Of a DNA stretch of 49,458 nucleotides, positions 16,307 through 24,743 are shown one piece after another. The stretch's first letter is position 1. Every line of letters begins with the position of its first letter. A model generated the notes under the pieces. The model was not told the origin of the DNA. It saw nothing but the letters and a program-made list of their open reading frames with translations, and ran no database searches. The stretch is from Streptomyces sp. NRRL F-4489 (GTDB lineage Bacteria; Actinomycetota; Actinomycetes; Streptomycetales; Streptomycetaceae): positions 1 to 49,458 of the forward strand of contig NZ_LLZI01000237.1 of the NCBI RefSeq assembly GCF_001509485.1. The letters are read 5' to 3'. The position numbers and the translations under genes were made by a program.

Positions 16307-16567
16307 ATGGCTATTGCCGAGACCATCAAGAACATTCTCGTCCAGCACGTATACGTCGAGGTCCCCACCGACCAGATGGGCGAGCACGACAGCCTGCGGG
16401 ACGTACTGGGCGTGGACTCGCTGGGCTTCGTCGAGCTCCGCGTGCAGGTCGAGGAGGCGTTCGACATCAGCATCTCGGACGACGACTTCACCCCGGAGCA
16501 CTTCGCCACCATCGCGTCCCTGACCTCGCTGATCGAGGCCCGGCAGCAGGTCGCGGCGACCGCCTGA
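16307..16567 (+). CDS. Acyl carrier protein (block 1)
   Basis: An 86-aa free-standing acyl carrier protein. The phosphopantetheine serine is S38 in GVDSLGFVELRVQVEE, with an acidic helix around it. The start is ATG 16307. It is first in an operon with a ketosynthase, so it probably carries the growing acyl chain. It needs a phosphopantetheinyl transferase, and none is in this window. Confidence 0.9.
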   Translation: MAIAETIKNILVQHVYVEVPTDQMGEHDSLRDVLGVDSLGFVELRVQVEEAFDISISDDDFTPEHFATIASLTSLIEARQQVAATA

Positions 16568-16668
16568 CACCGCCGCGCCACCGCTCCCGCGCGGGCGGTG
16601 TCCGGCCGCCGCAGTGCCGCCGGACACCGCCCGCGCCCGCACCGCTCCACTCCAGGGGGAAACGGGGA

Positions 16669-17871
16669 ATGGACACCTTCAACGAAACGGCCCCACCGGA
16701 TCAGGAAACGGCTCCACCGGGCAGCGCAACGGCTCCACCCGAGCACTGCGTCGTCACCGGAATGGGCTGGGCCACACCACTGGGAAATTCCGTGCCCGAC
16801 GTGTGGCACGATCTGCTCAAAGGCGAATCCGGCGTACGGGAAACGCCCTCGGACATTCCGCTCCGCAGCCCGCTGGCGGCCCTTGTCCCGGATATCCCGC
16901 TGACCGAGAGCCCGCACGACCGCCAGCTCGCCCTCACGCTTTCCGCGGTGAATTCCGCGCTCGCCGACGCCGGAATTTCCCTCGACGCGGACGGTGTGGA
17001 ACTCATTCTCGGCACCAGTTACGCCGGAAATCTCGACGACCCGGACGTCCCCTCGCTCTACGCGTGGGCCGAACAGGCCGCCGACCGCCTCGGCTACCCC
17101 GGCAGCCCGCTGTGCGTCACCACCGCCTGCTCCGCCGGCTCCGACGCCGTCCTCATGGGCGCCGAACTCATCCGCTCCGGCCGCCGCGAGGTGTGCGTCT
17201 GCGTCGGCGCCGACGTCGTCACCCCCGCCAAACGCCTCGGCCACTCCCTCCTCGGGACCATGACCGACGAGGCGCTCCGCAGCTTCGACGCCCGCCACAA
17301 CGGCATGGTGCTCGGCGAGGGCGCCGGCGTCCTGATCCTCGAATCGGCCGCCCACGCCCGCCGCCGCTCGGCCCCCGTCCGGGCCGTACTGCGCGGCACC
17401 GGCTCCGCCAACGACGCGGCCGGTATGACCGCCCCCGACCCCAGCGGCGCCAGCGTCGTCCTGGCCGTCGAACGCGCCCTGGCCGGCAGCGGACTGACCG
17501 CCGGCGACCTCGCGGTGGTCAGCGCGCACGGCACCGGCACCCCCGTCAACGACGCCGTCGAGGCCACCAGCCTGCGGACCCTCTTCGGCTCCGGCGAGCC
17601 CGGCCCGGTCGTCTTCGGCACCAAGGGCGCCCTCGGCCACAGCCTCGGCGCCTGCGGCACCATCGAGGCGATCACCGTCATCCAGGCACTCCACGACGGA
17701 CAGGTGCCGCCCGTCCAGGGCCTCGACACCCCGATGGACGACTTCCCGCTCCCGCTGCCCGCCGGCGCCCCGGAACCGGTCGCCGGCACCGCCGGCCTCA
17801 GCCTGACCCTCGGCTTCGGCGGCTTCAACACCGCACTCCTCTTCGCCCACCCCGGGAGCGGCCATGAGTGA
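16669..17871 (+). CDS. Beta-ketoacyl-ACP synthase (FabF-type ketosynthase)
   Basis: A 400-aa condensing enzyme with the full catalytic set: C154 in TTACSAGSDA, H287 in SAHGTGTPVND and H324 in KGALGHSLGACG. A 25-residue Pro/Thr-rich N-terminal extension with three ETAPP-like repeats precedes the domain. It would extend an acyl chain on the adjacent ACP using malonyl-ACP. It overlaps the next gene by 8 bp. By its partner it belongs to a type II polyketide system; it could make a short unsaturated or reduced chain rather than an aromatic one, since no cyclase is present. Confidence 0.9.
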   Translation: MDTFNETAPPDQETAPPGSATAPPEHCVVTGMGWATPLGNSVPDVWHDLLKGESGVRETPSDIPLRSPLAALVPDIPLTESPHDRQLALTLSAVNSALADAGISLDADGVELILGTSYAGNLDDPDVPSLYAWAEQAADRLGYPGSPLCVTTACSAGSDAVLMGAELIRSGRREVCVCVGADVVTPAKRLGHSLLGTMTDEALRSFDARHNGMVLGEGAGVLILESAAHARRRSAPVRAVLRGTGSANDAAGMTAPDPSGASVVLAVERALAGSGLTAGDLAVVSAHGTGTPVNDAVEATSLRTLFGSGEPGPVVFGTKGALGHSLGACGTIEAITVIQALHDGQVPPVQGLDTPMDDFPLPLPAGAPEPVAGTAGLSLTLGFGGFNTALLFAHPGSGHE

Positions 17872-18466
17872 CCCCCGCCCGACGGCCCCGGCCACCCGCC
17901 GCCCCCTGATCACCACGGGCTACGGCGAAGTCGTCACCACCGACCCCGCCGCCCACTCACGCAACGGCTCCTCGCTGTTCGCCGACCCGGTGGCCTGGCT
18001 CATGACCGAGGCCGCGGCCCGCGCCGCCGCCGACTGCGACACCGACCTGACCGCCGCCGGCGACCAGGTCGGCATGATCGCCATCAGCGAGATCTGCACC
18101 ATGGACACCATGCGGACGATCGCCCGGGCCACGCCCCGCGGCCGGCTCTCCCCGCTGAAGTTCGCCGGCGCCAACCCCGGTTCGGTCGCCGGACTGCCCT
18201 GCATCCGCAACGGCTTCCGCGGCCCCACCCTGGCCCTGTCCATGCCGCCCGGACCGGCGCTGCCCGCCGCCCTCGCCATGGCCGAGGGCTGGATCGCCCA
18301 GGGCAGCGCCCGCTACGTCCTCATCGGCGCGCACCGCCGCGACGGGGACGCGCACGCCGCCCGCTGCCACGTCCTGCAGTCCGCCCGCACCCCGGAGCCG
18401 TACACCGAGCCCGATCTCTCCCGCCTCGCGGCCCCGGTCCCGGCACCGGCCGCCGCGGGCCGCTGA
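17864..18466 (+). CDS. Half-length ketosynthase-like partner (chain length factor-like)
   Basis: A 200-aa protein resembling only the N-terminal half of a ketosynthase. Helices around DPVAWLMTEAAARAAADCD and the block KFAGANPGSVAGLPCIRNGFRG fit the region before the active site. Where a catalytic Cys is expected the sequence reads LALSMPPGPALPAAL, so there is no nucleophile. It ends where the C-terminal KS domain would begin. It overlaps the ketosynthase gene (ATGAGTGA), which suggests an obligate partner. Similar half-length proteins occur in aryl-polyene-like clusters. Whether this is a natural short form or a truncated gene cannot be settled here, but the ribosomal coupling and clean stop argue for function. 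Confidence 0.7.
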   Translation: MSDPRPTAPATRRPLITTGYGEVVTTDPAAHSRNGSSLFADPVAWLMTEAAARAAADCDTDLTAAGDQVGMIAISEICTMDTMRTIARATPRGRLSPLKFAGANPGSVAGLPCIRNGFRGPTLALSMPPGPALPAALAMAEGWIAQGSARYVLIGAHRRDGDAHAARCHVLQSARTPEPYTEPDLSRLAAPVPAPAAAGR

Positions 18467-18484
18467 CCGAGGAGACCGCCTGCC

Positions 18485-19894
18485 ATGCTGACCGAAACCA
18501 CGGCCCCGGCGCTGGAGATCAGCCGCGACGACGTCGTCGCCCTGCTCTCCCGGACCACCGACCTCACCCGCCCGGCCGGCACCGGCCCCGGCCCCGCCTT
18601 CGACGAGGTGCTCGCCGACCACCGCCGCCTGGACCTGGCCCCCGGCACCCCCGTCATCATCGCCCTGTCCAACGGCGCCCACCTGCTCACCCACTACTTC
18701 GCCGTCCTCCTCACCGGCGGCGTCCCGCTCGCCGTCTCCCCCTCCACCTCCTCCGCCCGGATCACCGCGCTCGCCGAACACCTCAAGGCCGGCGCCCTGA
18801 TCGCCGCCCGCGTCGACCCCGCCCGCTACGGCGCGGACCGGGTCCGCCCGGCCGGCACCGAGCAGGCCGTCCCGCTCCCCATGGGCGGACCCCAGGGCGC
18901 CTACCGGCCCGGCGAGGTGCTGATGCTCACCTCGGGCACCTCCGGGATGTTCAGCGCCTGCCTGCACCGGCTGGGCTCGCTGCTGCGCAACGCCCGCCGG
19001 CACAGCGCCGCGGTCGGCGTCCGCGCCGACGACCGGCTGCTGATCAGCCTGCCGCTGTACTACTCGTACGCGATCGTCGCGCAGGCCCTGACCGCCCTGG
19101 TCACCGGCGCCGGACTGGTCATCTCCGGCCCGCCGTTCAACCCCGCCGCCTACCGCGCGACCATCGAACGGCACCGCGTCACCTCCTCGTCCATCACCCC
19201 GACCATCGCCCGCCAGCTGCTGGAACAGGGCGAACCGCTGCCCGCCCCGCTCCGCTCCCTGGCCGTCGGCGGCGACCGCCTCACCCCCGAACACGTCGCC
19301 GGCCTGCTCGCCCTCAACCCCGGCGGCGAGCTGTACGTCACCTACGGGCTCACCGAGGCCGGCCCCAGGGTCGCCACCCTCGCCGCCCACCGCGAACCGG
19401 CCCACCGGTACGCCTCGGTCGGCCTCCCGCTGGACGACATCACCGTCGCGCTGCGCGACACCGGCCCGGACGGCGTCGGGGAACTCATCGTGGCCACCGA
19501 CACCGCGCTGCTGCGCAAGGTCGGCCCCTCGGCCCGCCAGCCGCTGCTGGCACCGGGCCGGATCGCCACCGGCGACCTCTTCCGCCGCGACGACGACGGC
19601 TACCTCTACTACGAGGGCCGGCTCTCCGACTTCGTGGTGGTCCGCGGCGAGAAGGTCTCCCTCTACTCCCTCCGGCAGGCCGCCCAGACCATCCCCGGCG
19701 TCGCCCGCGCGCTGCCCCGGGTCGTCCGGGACGACGACGGCGAGACCTGCGTCGACCTGGAGATCCACGCCTCGGAACCGGTCCTGGTCACCGACGCGAT
19801 GGTGCACGACGCGCTGCGCCCCCTGCTGATGCGCAGCGAACGCCCCCGCCGGATCACCGTCGTCCCGCTCGCCGCGACCGCCCAGCACAAATGA
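18485..19894 (+). CDS. Acyl-/aminoacyl-AMP ligase (ANL superfamily), block 1
   Basis: A 469-aa adenylate-forming enzyme. Core motifs: A3 LMLTSGTSGMFS, A5 YVTYGLTEAGPR, A7 ATGDLFRRDDDGYLYYEGR and A8 LSDFVVVRGEKV. The A3 loop lacks the usual Lys after SGTSG, reading MFS instead. The C-terminal domain is short, and the only candidate for the catalytic A10 lysine is the last residue. It would activate a carboxylic acid and load it on the ACP at 16307. It is preceded by GAGGAG. The substrate is not predictable from the motifs. Confidence 0.82.
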   Translation: MLTETTAPALEISRDDVVALLSRTTDLTRPAGTGPGPAFDEVLADHRRLDLAPGTPVIIALSNGAHLLTHYFAVLLTGGVPLAVSPSTSSARITALAEHLKAGALIAARVDPARYGADRVRPAGTEQAVPLPMGGPQGAYRPGEVLMLTSGTSGMFSACLHRLGSLLRNARRHSAAVGVRADDRLLISLPLYYSYAIVAQALTALVTGAGLVISGPPFNPAAYRATIERHRVTSSSITPTIARQLLEQGEPLPAPLRSLAVGGDRLTPEHVAGLLALNPGGELYVTYGLTEAGPRVATLAAHREPAHRYASVGLPLDDITVALRDTGPDGVGELIVATDTALLRKVGPSARQPLLAPGRIATGDLFRRDDDGYLYYEGRLSDFVVVRGEKVSLYSLRQAAQTIPGVARALPRVVRDDDGETCVDLEIHASEPVLVTDAMVHDALRPLLMRSERPRRITVVPLAATAQHK

Positions 19895-19923
19895 CCCCAG
19901 GAATCCCAGAGAGGACCGGCACC

Positions 19924-20649
19924 GTGCCGAACACCCCGCGCACCCAGCTCTTCTGCGTGCCCCACGCCGGCGGCTCGGCCGGCGTCTTCCGCCCCTGGCA
20001 GCGCTCCTTCCCCGAGGACATCGAGGTCGTCCCGCTGGAGCCGGCCGGCCGCGGGGTCCGCCGCGGCGAACCGTTCGCCACCGAACTCACCACCGCCGCC
20101 GCCGAGTTGAGCGACATGATGCTGGACCGGCTGACGGGCGACGACTTCGTGCTCCTCGGCCACTGCATGGGCGCCCTCCTCGCGTACGAGATGGTCTGCC
20201 ACCTCGAACGCCACGGCAAGCCGGCCCCGCGGACCCTGATCGTCTCCGGCCGCAACCCCCCGCACCTCCAGACCGCCTGGGGCAAGCGCGTCGCGGGCCT
20301 GCCGGACGACGAACTCTTCGCCGAACTCTCCGCCGTCGGCGGCGTCCCCAAGGGCCTGAGCCGCGCCATGGCGCAGGGCTTCCTCGACATCATCCGCAAC
20401 GACCAGCGCATGGTGCACGCCTACACCCCCGCCCGGCCCGTCCACCGCGTCACCGTCCCGGTACGCGTCCTGGCCGGCAGCGAGGACGAGATGACCCACG
20501 CCGACCAGCTGCCCGGCTGGTCCGCCTACACCACCGCACCCGTCGAGGTCGACTACCTCCCCGGCGGCCACTACTTCCTCTACGACTGGCCCGAGCAGGT
20601 CGCCCTGCGCGTGGCCGGCACACCGGCGCCGGGGGTCGCCACCGCATGA
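19924..20649 (+). CDS. Type II thioesterase with a cysteine nucleophile
   Basis: A 241-aa alpha/beta hydrolase of the GrsT/RifR type. The start FCVPHAGGSAGVFRPW is the family's oxyanion loop. The nucleophile elbow reads LLGHCMGALLAYE, so C81 replaces the usual Ser in GHSMG. The acid (GSEDEMT) and the base (PGGHYFL) are present. I chose GTG 19924 behind AGAGGA; ATG 19891, overlapping the ligase stop, would add 11 residues. The Ser-to-Cys change is known in some thioesterase domains that make strained rings (obafluorin beta-lactone, sulfazecin beta-lactam), which slows hydrolysis and favours transfer to an amine or alcohol. Editing of misloaded ACP is the default family role. Confidence 0.85.
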   Translation: MPNTPRTQLFCVPHAGGSAGVFRPWQRSFPEDIEVVPLEPAGRGVRRGEPFATELTTAAAELSDMMLDRLTGDDFVLLGHCMGALLAYEMVCHLERHGKPAPRTLIVSGRNPPHLQTAWGKRVAGLPDDELFAELSAVGGVPKGLSRAMAQGFLDIIRNDQRMVHAYTPARPVHRVTVPVRVLAGSEDEMTHADQLPGWSAYTTAPVEVDYLPGGHYFLYDWPEQVALRVAGTPAPGVATA

Positions 20650-21683
20650 AGTACCGCTATCTCGGCACCACCGGCATCCGCGTCAGCCAGCTCTGCCTGG
20701 GCACCCTGATGTTCGGCTCGTGGGGCGACAACAGCGCCGACGACTCCATCCGCATCATCGAACGCGCGATGGCCGCCGGCATCAACTACCTCGACACCGC
20801 CGACTCCTACTCGCGCGGCGAGTCCGAGGAGATCGTCGGCAAGGCCCTGGCCCGCACCGGCAAGCGCGACCGGATCGTGCTGGCCACCAAATGCCACGCG
20901 CCCATGGGCGTGGACCCCAACTCCCGCGGCAACAGCCGCCGCTGGATCCACCAGGCCGTCGAGAACAGCCTGCGCCGGCTGGGCACCGACTGGATCGACA
21001 TCTACCAGATCCACCGCCCCGACCCGCACACCGATATCGACGAGACCCTCGGCGCGCTCACCGACCTCGTCCAGGCCGGCAAGATCCGCTACCTGGGCAG
21101 TTCGACCTTCCCGGCCCACCAGATCGTCGAGGCCCAGTGGGTCGCCGAGCGCCGCCACCGGGAGCGCTTCGTCAGCGAGCAGCCGCCCTACTCGCTGCTC
21201 GCCCGCGAGATCGAGGCCGACGTCCTGCCGGTGTGCCAGAAGTACGGGATGGGCACCGCCACCTGGAGCCCGCTGGCCGGCGGCTGGCTGACCGGCCGCT
21301 ACCGCAAGGGCCAGGACGTCGCCCCCACCCGCCGGGCCGGCCGCTGGGGCAAGCGCTACGACATGACGCTCGCGGCCAACCAGCAGAAGCTGGACGCCGT
21401 CGAGCAACTGGCCCAGCTCGCCGAGGAAGCCGGGATCACCCTGATCGAACTGGCCCTGGCCTTCGTCACCGAGCACCCGGCCGTCACCTCCGCGATCATC
21501 GGACCGCGCACCATGGAGCACCTGGAGAGCCAGCTGCGCGGCGCCGACGTCCAGCTCAGCCAGGACATCCTGGACCGGATCGACGAGATCGTCCCGCCCG
21601 GCCGCACCCTCAACCCCGAGGACGGCGGCTGGACGCCCCCGGAGCTCACCGAGCCCGCGCTGCGCCGCCGGAGCGCACGATGA
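20646..21683 (+). CDS. Aldo/keto reductase
   Basis: A 345-aa NADPH-dependent reductase of the YajO/voltage-channel beta-subunit-like class. The catalytic tetrad is visible: Asp and Tyr in NYLDTADSYSRGESEE, Lys in VLATKCHAP and His in DIYQIHRPDPHTDID. The nucleotide site near the C-terminus is TSAIIGPRTMEHLESQL. The ATGA overlap with the thioesterase gene shows coupling. It could reduce the beta-keto group made by the ketosynthase, in place of a standard FabG-type ketoreductase, which is absent. Confidence 0.88.
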   Translation: MKYRYLGTTGIRVSQLCLGTLMFGSWGDNSADDSIRIIERAMAAGINYLDTADSYSRGESEEIVGKALARTGKRDRIVLATKCHAPMGVDPNSRGNSRRWIHQAVENSLRRLGTDWIDIYQIHRPDPHTDIDETLGALTDLVQAGKIRYLGSSTFPAHQIVEAQWVAERRHRERFVSEQPPYSLLAREIEADVLPVCQKYGMGTATWSPLAGGWLTGRYRKGQDVAPTRRAGRWGKRYDMTLAANQQKLDAVEQLAQLAEEAGITLIELALAFVTEHPAVTSAIIGPRTMEHLESQLRGADVQLSQDILDRIDEIVPPGRTLNPEDGGWTPPELTEPALRRRSAR

Positions 21684-22480
21684 CCGCGCGGCAGGCGGAG
21701 CGGGCGCACCACCCGGCGCCGGACGACCTCCAGGACCCGGCCGCGGGTTTCTCCCTCCTCGGCTGGGAGCGGCTGGACGAGCACCGCTTCGAGGTCCGGC
21801 TCCGCTACGAGCACGGTGCGCGGCCGCTAGCCCTCGTCCACGCCGTCCGGCAGGGCGCGCTGCTGCTGGCGCACGAGGCGTACGGCGTCCCGCGCGGCCA
21901 CCACTGCGTCTTCCGGGCGCTGTCCTGCGCGGCGCCGGACGGCGCGCCCGCCCTGCCGGCGGCCGGGACGGAGCTGGCGCTGCGGATGACCTGCGCCGAG
22001 CCGGATCTGCGCCGGGGGCAGCTGGTCGGCGCGCGGTTCCACGGGGAGGCGGCGTTCGGCCGGGCCGAGGTGGACTTCGCGTTCCTCTCCCCGGCGGTGT
22101 ACCGCTTCGTCCGCGGCTCGGGCGGCGAGGAGGTGGCGGCGGGGGAGGACGGTTCGAGCCCTGACGGCTACGAACTCCGCGCATCCATGGAGCAGTTGAC
22201 GTTCCGGGGCGCCGCCGTCGACCACATCCCCGGCATGGTGCTCGCGGGGGCGGCCCTGGACGCGGTCGCCGCGGCGGGCGCGGGCGGCGGGCGGCGTCCG
22301 GTCGGGCTGACCGCGGCGTTCACCGGCTACACCGCGCCGGACGCGCCGTGCTGGTTCCACACCCGGGCGGCGCCCGGCCCGGTGGCGGTCGCCGCCGGGG
22401 GAGCGCCGCGCGACACCGTGGAGGTGTGGGCGGTCCAGTCCGGACGGCGGGTCTTCGAAGGCACCGTGTCCACCGCGTAG
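21680..22480 (+). CDS. AfsA-like double hotdog protein
   Basis: A 266-aa protein with two AfsA-type hotdog repeats. The first contains LVHAVRQGALLLAHEAYGVP and the second DHIPGMVLAGAALDAVAA, both signature blocks of A-factor synthase proteins. AfsA condenses a beta-ketoacyl-ACP with dihydroxyacetone phosphate. Here it is the last gene of a biosynthetic operon (ATGA overlap with the reductase), and there is no neighbouring gamma-butyrolactone receptor. It could instead be a dehydratase or acyl transferase acting on the operon's ACP. Either a butenolide/butyrolactone signal or a pathway step is possible. Confidence 0.75.
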   Translation: MTARQAERAHHPAPDDLQDPAAGFSLLGWERLDEHRFEVRLRYEHGARPLALVHAVRQGALLLAHEAYGVPRGHHCVFRALSCAAPDGAPALPAAGTELALRMTCAEPDLRRGQLVGARFHGEAAFGRAEVDFAFLSPAVYRFVRGSGGEEVAAGEDGSSPDGYELRASMEQLTFRGAAVDHIPGMVLAGAALDAVAAAGAGGGRRPVGLTAAFTGYTAPDAPCWFHTRAAPGPVAVAAGGAPRDTVEVWAVQSGRRVFEGTVSTA

Positions 22481-22515
22481 CCGCGCCGCCGCGGGCGCGT
22501 ACCGCACCACCTCCC

Positions 22516-22556
22516 AGGCCCTGGGAGGCCCGGAATCACCGGGTCTCCCAGGGCCT
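22516..22556 (+). terminator. Strong terminator of block 1
   Basis: An 18-bp stem with two mismatches (AGGCCCTGGGAG at 22516-22527 pairs with CTCCCAGGGCCT at 22545-22556, plus CCGG/CCGG inside) around AATCA. It is followed by TTTCG and lies 36 bp after the AfsA-like stop. Confidence 0.85.
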
Positions 22557-22728
22557 TTCGCGTGGTGCGCGCGGACCGGCCGGCGGGTCGCGTGGCACGG
22601 GCGGCCGCCAACTGCCGGTACGGTGTGATCAGTTGTCGCCCCCGCCGGTCCGCCCGGTGCACCCGGTTCGCCGGTCGCGGAAGGCCGCGGCAGTCGCCCC
22701 CAGGGCGGGAAATGCCGCTTATAGGCGA

Positions 22729-22741
22729 TTTATTGGCGTAC
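22729..22741 (+). promoter_or_regulatory. TTTATTGGCGTAC motif, copy 2
   Basis: Matches 16219-16231 at 12 of 13 positions and lies directly before the dyad element. It may be part of the block 2 promoter. Confidence 0.4.
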
Positions 22742-22750
22742 TTCCCTCGC

Positions 22751-22820
22751 GCATCATGCTGCCATGCAGCTTGATGCTGCCCGGCACCGAACCTCCGCGT
22801 TCCGAATTCTGGCAGCCTGA
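22751..22820 (+). repeat. Dyad-plus-box element, copy 1 (before block 2)
   Basis: A 27-bp dyad at 22751-22777 (arms GCATCATGCTGC and GCAGCTTGATGC, spacer CAT, 11 of 12 pairs) is followed after 30 nt by TCTGGCAGCCTGA (22808-22820). It shares 22 of 28 positions with copy 2 and the same spacing to the box. It lies about 330 bp before the first gene of block 2. Confidence 0.8.
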
Positions 22821-23150
22821 AACAGGCCCGTTCCGCTCCGCCGAATACGCGGAAGCGGACGGCCGGTATGACGGAAAAAGGCCAGCAGAGAAAGCGTTTG
22901 GGGGGCGGGTGAACCACCTGAGCAAGGCCCTGGAAATCGGCCGGACAGCGAAAACCGGCCGGGGCGACACGGGCTGGGGCCGCGGAGTCGCGGGCTTGGA
23001 GCGGGCGGCGGGCTGGAGGTGCCGCGCCGTGACCGGATCCCACGACACCGGCTGGGGCTGACCGGCCTGCCGGTACCGCACCGGAAACACCGCACGGGAA
23101 ATACCGCACACGGACAACGGAACTCTCCGCGAAACGGCCAAGGATCACCA

Positions 23151-24743
23151 TTGTCTCTCAACGGTCTGCACCACAAACTGGCGGCGCGCCCGGACCGTCA
23201 GATGCGCTTCCTCGCCCTCGACGGAACCCTGGTCACCAAGACGTTCGCCGATATCCACGCCGATGTGGAGCGGACGGTCTCGGAGTTGCGCGCCTGCGGT
23301 ATCGGCGCGGGCGACAAGGTCGGGATCCTGGGCCCGAACTCCTACGCCTGGGTGGTCGCCGATCTCGCGCTGCTCGCGCTGGAATGCGTCTCGGTGGCGC
23401 TGCCGGCCGAACGCGGGGAGCGGGTGGACGCGGCCCGGCTCTGCGAGACCTACGATCTCAGCGCACTGCTGTTCTCCGCCCCGCCGGCGGCCGGCACCGA
23501 ACTCCCGCCCGAAACCGCCGTCCTGGACGGCAATCCGCTCCGGCTCACCAAGCGCGAGGAAACCGGAAAGGCCCATCCGCCGCTTCCGGAGGAGGTGTTC
23601 TCCCTCGCCTTCTCCTCGGGGACGTCCGGCACCAAAAAGGGCCTGCTGATGTCCAGGAAGGGCGTCGAGAACACCATCGTGACCTCCGGCCGGGCCTGGC
23701 GGATCCGTGAGGACGACAACATCCTCATCGTGATGCCGTTCTCCAACTTCCAGCAGCGGTACCTGCTCTACACCGCCATCTGGTACGGCTGCGACGCCAC
23801 CGTGGTCGCCCCGGAGCGCATGTTCCAGAAGCTCCGGGAATTCGAGCCGACCATCATCCTCGGTCCGCCGTCCTTCTTCGAACTCGTCCACAACCGGGTG
23901 CAGTCCGCCGATGACCGGGAAAAGCTGCCGTACCATCTCGCGGCCGCGCTGCACGCCCTGGCCCCGGACCGGCTCACCCGCGGTATCCGCTCCCGGCTGG
24001 GCCGGAAATGGATGAGCATGTACGGCTCCCGGGTCCGGCTGATGCTCACCGGTTCCGCACCGGTCCCGCCGCGTACGGTCAAGCTTTTCCAGCAGCTCGG
24101 GGCGCCGCTCTACGAGGTCTACGGCAGTACCGAAATCGGCTGGATCGCCTTCAATCTGCCGGGCCGGCACCGGATCGGCTCGGCGGGCCGGCCGGTGGAC
24201 GGTATCGAGGTGGCGGTGGCCGAGGACGGCGAGGTGGTGGTCACCACCGCGGCCCGGCAGGCCCTGGGCTATGTCTTCGAAGGAGTGGAATCCCAGGAAG
24301 CGGTCTTCCGGCCGGACGGCCGGATCGCCACCGGCGATCTGGGACGCTTCGAGGCCGATGGATTCCTCCGGCTCATCGGCCGGAAGAAAAACGTCATCAT
24401 CACCCGCAGCGGGGTCAAGATCAACCCCGAGGAACTCGAAGCGGATATCGAGAAGAACTGCCCGATCGCCCGCGCGATCGTCGTCTCCCCGGGCGAGGAG
24501 GGGCTGCTGACCTGCGTCGTCTGGCTCGACGACACGGAGTCCGCGGACGCCGCCGAGGAGGTGGAGGCCCATCTCGCCCGGGTGAATCAGCAGCGGGCCG
24601 CCTCGCACCGGATCACCGATGTCGTCTTCCGCCCGGCCGCGGAACTGACGGCGGAATCCGGTCTGCTCACCCGCAATCTCAAGGTCGACCGGAACGCGGT
24701 CGTCCGGACCATTCTTGCCGACAGCAAGCAGGTGGGAAAATGA
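23151..24743 (+). CDS. Acyl-AMP ligase (FadD-like), block 2
   Basis: A 530-aa ANL-superfamily ligase. Motifs: A3 FSSGTSGTKKGLLMS, A5 YEVYGSTEIGW, A7 RIATGDLGRFEADGFLRLIGR, A8 KKNVIITRSGVKINPEELE and the A10 lysine in LLTRNLKVDRNAV. All catalytic residues are present. The best start is TTG 23151, seven bases after AAGGA. It overlaps the next ACP gene (ATGA), so it very likely loads a carboxylic acid onto that carrier. The form is that of long-chain or aryl acyl ligases, not an NRPS adenylation domain; I see no Asp235-type amino-acid anchor that I can place with confidence. Confidence 0.88.
   Translation: MSLNGLHHKLAARPDRQMRFLALDGTLVTKTFADIHADVERTVSELRACGIGAGDKVGILGPNSYAWVVADLALLALECVSVALPAERGERVDAARLCETYDLSALLFSAPPAAGTELPPETAVLDGNPLRLTKREETGKAHPPLPEEVFSLAFSSGTSGTKKGLLMSRKGVENTIVTSGRAWRIREDDNILIVMPFSNFQQRYLLYTAIWYGCDATVVAPERMFQKLREFEPTIILGPPSFFELVHNRVQSADDREKLPYHLAAALHALAPDRLTRGIRSRLGRKWMSMYGSRVRLMLTGSAPVPPRTVKLFQQLGAPLYEVYGSTEIGWIAFNLPGRHRIGSAGRPVDGIEVAVAEDGEVVVTTAARQALGYVFEGVESQEAVFRPDGRIATGDLGRFEADGFLRLIGRKKNVIITRSGVKINPEELEADIEKNCPIARAIVVSPGEEGLLTCVVWLDDTESADAAEEVEAHLARVNQQRAASHRITDVVFRPAAELTAESGLLTRNLKVDRNAVVRTILADSKQVGK

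Larger units (their letters stand above)
22481..23150. other. Regulatory region between blocks 1 and 2
   Basis: This 670-bp gap holds a strong terminator at 22516, an AT-rich stretch around 22715-22740 with the TTTATTGGCGTAC motif, the first dyad-plus-box element at 22751-22820, and a leader of at least 330 nt before the TTG start at 23151. An open frame from ATG 22774 to 23061 exists but has no ribosome site I trust. Confidence 0.5.

Noticed and set aside
16669..18466. Minimal aromatic type II PKS (KS alpha / KS beta / ACP)
   Set aside because: The partner is half length, gene order differs, and there is no cyclase, aromatase or ketoreductase of that class.
22774..23061. Possible 95-codon gene in the block 2 leader (starts MLPGTEPPRSEFWQPE)
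   Set aside because: No ribosome site and no recognisable family. The short similarity to the copy 2 leader (FWQP) is explained by the shared box. Kept only as a remark in the element finding.
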